The notes below the pieces were generated by a model, which did not search any database, was not told the DNA's origin, and saw only the letters and a program-made list of their open reading frames with translations. From positions 2,046,001 through 2,110,000 of the forward strand of contig NZ_JAZHOH010000001.1 in NCBI RefSeq assembly GCF_040419245.1: a stretch of DNA of 64,000 nt. The letters run 5' to 3'. The position numbers were made by a program, and so were the translations under genes. Of this stretch, positions 62,097-64,000 are shown one piece after another. How positions within the stretch are numbered: position 1 is the first letter of the stretch; the number at the start of each line of letters is the position of its first letter. The DNA is from Ewingella sp. CoE-038-23 (lineage in GTDB: Bacteria > Pseudomonadota > Gammaproteobacteria > Enterobacterales > Enterobacteriaceae).

Positions 62097-62202
62097 GCTG
62101 CGGCCTTAATTCGGGAGGGTGAATGGGCGCAGTCTAGTCGTTGTCGTAAAGTTGATAAATGCGCATAATGGCAACATATCGTTGTGAAATAAGGACGACA
62201 CC

Positions 62203-63102
62203 GTGCAAGACGATCTGAATGACATGGCTTACTTCGCCGCCGTGGTGCAGCATCAGGGGTTCACCGCCGCGGGGCGGGTGATCGGCGTGTCGAAATCGGT
62301 ACTGAGTCGACGCATTGAGGCGCTGGAGGCTCGTCTGGGCGTGCGGCTGTTAAATCGCACCTCGCGGCACTTTTCCGTGACGGACGTCGGCCTGCGTTAT
62401 GCCCAAGAGTGTCGAAAAATGCTCGAGCAGGCTCAGGCCGCCCGGCAGGTGATTGACCAATCGCGGCAGTTCCCGCAAGGCTTTTTGCGCGTCACTGCCC
62501 CGGTGATGATGGCAGAAATCGTCCTCGCGCCGATTATTAGCCAATTTCTCAAGCTTTATCCGCAAGTGACCTGTGAAGTGCTGGCGATGAATCGCACCGT
62601 GGATCTGCTGGAGGAGAACATTGATGTGGCGATTCTCTCGCACAACGCGCCGCTGGAGAGCTCCTCGCTCTACCGTCGCGCTCTGGGGCAATTGAAAAAT
62701 CTGTTGGTCGCCAGCCCTGAATTTATCGCCCAATGCTCCGTTGCGCCGAGTATCGACACCCTTGAGCAGTTGCCGGTGCTGACTCGCCATGCCACCACGC
62801 CGCGCAGCGAATGGCAGCTCCATCACGCCGAATTGGGCAGCCGAAGCGTGCAGGTGCAGTCCCGTTTGCGCAGCAATAATCTGCTGGTCATCAAGCAGGC
62901 CGCCATTGAGGGGCTGGGGATTGCGCTGATTTCAGAACACGTCTGCGCGGACGCGCTGGCAGAGGGAAAACTCGAGGTGGTGATGCAAGAGTGGCACACC
63001 GCGCCGTCGTATATTTCGGCGCTGTATGCCAATAAGAAAGGGCAATCCTCCGCCCTGCGCGCCTTTCTCGACTATTTAAGTCAGGCGATGGGGCGAGAGT
63101 GA
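62203..63102 (+). CDS. LysR-family transcriptional regulator
   Basis: The 299-residue protein has the LysR helix-turn-helix (DMAYFAAVVQHQGFTAAGRV, SKSVLSRRIEALEARLGVRL) and an effector domain (FLRVTAPVMMAEIVLAPIIS, IKQAAIEGLGIALI). The start is GTG 62203 with AAGGA upstream; an internal ATG at 62224 is possible. It is divergent from the azoreductase gene, its likely target, and convergent with apbE. Confidence 0.88.
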   Translation: MQDDLNDMAYFAAVVQHQGFTAAGRVIGVSKSVLSRRIEALEARLGVRLLNRTSRHFSVTDVGLRYAQECRKMLEQAQAARQVIDQSRQFPQGFLRVTAPVMMAEIVLAPIISQFLKLYPQVTCEVLAMNRTVDLLEENIDVAILSHNAPLESSSLYRRALGQLKNLLVASPEFIAQCSVAPSIDTLEQLPVLTRHATTPRSEWQLHHAELGSRSVQVQSRLRSNNLLVIKQAAIEGLGIALISEHVCADALAEGKLEVVMQEWHTAPSYISALYANKKGQSSALRAFLDYLSQAMGRE

Positions 63103-63126
63103 TTGTTGCAGTCCCACTACCTTAGC

Positions 63127-64000
63127 TTACTCAGGATCGCGCAAATACGCCTTAAACTGCGGGGTCATGTGCACCTCAAAGCCGTCCGGGGTTTTGGTGA
63201 TCAGGTACACCGCCAGATGCTCTTTCTCTGCCAATGCCATGGCTTTTTTGGTGCCGAGCACCATCAGCCCGGTGTCCCAACCATCGGCCTCCAGCGCGGT
63301 AGAAGCAATCACCGTGGCGGAAACCAGCTTGTGGGTGATCGGATGGCCGGTCGCCGGGTCAATGATGTGCGACAGGCGCTTGCCGTCCAGCTCATAATAG
63401 TTGCGATAACTGCCCGACGTGCTGATGCCCATGCCCTGTAGATCCACAATGGCCTGCACTTCATTATCTTTATCCGTCGGCTTCTGAATCGCCACCTGCC
63501 AAGGATTGCCCTTCGGGTTGTGCCCGCGAGACACCACGGCGCCGCCGACGGACACCAGATAGTTGCTAATGCCGTTAGCTTCCATCAAACGCGCCAAATG
63601 GTCGGTGGCGTAGCCTTCGCCCACGGTGGACAGGTCGACATACATGTTCGGCATATCTTTTTGCAGATACTGACCGTCACTCTGCTGGATCACTTTCAGA
63701 TGCTGTAAACCAATCTCCTGACGCGCGGCGGCAATTTGCTCATCGGTCGGCGTTTTGGTTGGCTGTTTTTGAGGGCCAAAGCCCCACAAATTGACCAACG
63801 GGCCGACGGTGATATCCATTTCGCCACCGGTTTTCTGCCCGATACGCAGCGAGGTCACAATGGCGTCAGCCATCCCCGCGCTGATGGGCTGCGGCGCGGT
63901 ACCCAGATATTGGTTAAAGCGTGAAAGCACCGAGTCTTCTTTGTAGGTCGACATCTCGTGGTCATCTTCCGCCAGCTGCGCCTCAATCAGCTTACGCAGC
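63127..64000 (-). CDS. apbE: FAD:protein FMN transferase ApbE (5' end outside window)
   Basis: The frame is open to the window edge, so the N-terminal part, including the lipoprotein signal, is missing. About 291 residues are present. ApbE features are visible: MSTYKEDSVLSRFNQY near the left edge of the protein, VNLWGFGPQ, VDLSTVGEGYATDHLA, VSVGGAVVSRG, RLSHIIDPATGHPI, and ALEADGWDTGLMVLGTKK, with the metal-site Asp. It attaches FMN from FAD to a Thr residue in flavoproteins such as Nqr/Rnf subunits. Convergent with the LysR gene. Confidence 0.92.
   Translation of the reverse strand, partial: LRKLIEAQLAEDDHEMSTYKEDSVLSRFNQYLGTAPQPISAGMADAIVTSLRIGQKTGGEMDITVGPLVNLWGFGPQKQPTKTPTDEQIAAARQEIGLQHLKVIQQSDGQYLQKDMPNMYVDLSTVGEGYATDHLARLMEANGISNYLVSVGGAVVSRGHNPKGNPWQVAIQKPTDKDNEVQAIVDLQGMGISTSGSYRNYYELDGKRLSHIIDPATGHPITHKLVSATVIASTALEADGWDTGLMVLGTKKAMALAEKEHLAVYLITKTPDGFEVHMTPQFKAYLRDPE

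Overview
The window looks like chromosomal DNA of an enterobacterium (order Enterobacterales). It carries an E. coli-type cellulose locus (bcsEFG divergent from bcsRQABC), the ynfA-ynfB-ynfD neighbourhood, ydfG, yqfB, cbl, a GlgX-type debranching enzyme and apbE, all at family-typical lengths. Gene content and moderately high GC would fit a Rahnella/Ewingella/Rouxiella/Serratia-like genus, but the sequence alone does not fix the genus. No rRNA, tRNA, CRISPR array, phage or transposase was seen.

Layout. 1-3166: C-terminal part of a 2-oxoglutarate/Fe(II) oxygenase followed by a MetQ-MetN-MetI-like importer. 3163-7311: a two-gene HlyD/DHA2 drug-efflux unit (exporter frameshifted), a MarR regulator and a divergent NAD(P)-binding protein. 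7312-9424: short GC-rich hairpins, a small membrane protein behind a 21-bp Fur-box-like palindrome, a membrane protein and a GntR/FCD regulator. 9518-19049: a carbohydrate locus with a LysR regulator, an SDR dehydrogenase and SMP-30 lactonase pair, a CUT1 sugar ABC importer, a PfkB kinase and a divergent ROK repressor with two identical operator-like palindromes. 19050-24604: an orphaned HigA antitoxin with a nonsense-mutated HigB toxin and an iron-type ABC importer, flanked by copies of a large structured intergenic repeat. 24605-37533: the cellulose synthase locus without bcsZ and with a frameshift in bcsC. 37573-44187: two regulators with an HD-domain protein and a nitrilase, yqfB, and an SDR/AraC/NTF2-like group. 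44788-48147: an autotransporter with 30-bp coding repeats, followed by a decayed copy of the end of the upstream NTF2-like gene. 48603-55201: several SDR, GlxA, ArsR, ABM and MFS genes, then ydfG and ynfA. 55331-64000: ynfB, ynfD, a third copy of the structured repeat, cbl, a D-2-hydroxyacid dehydrogenase, glgX, an azoreductase, a LysR regulator and a partial apbE.

How the genes work together. The clearest functional blocks are cellulose (possibly phosphoethanolamine-cellulose) synthesis, the sugar uptake-phosphorylation-oxidation locus and the two other ABC importers. Much of the rest consists of small regulator-plus-enzyme pairs.

Most unusual content. The intergenic repeat occurs as one single copy (19084-19436) and two inverted pairs of about 620 bp (23954-24573 and 56125-56750). 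Its hairpin stems differ in sequence between copies but remain paired, and one loop sequence is kept, which suggests selection on structure. Three genes are interrupted (emrB-like, higB, bcsC). The two single-base deletions could be real mutations or assembly errors.
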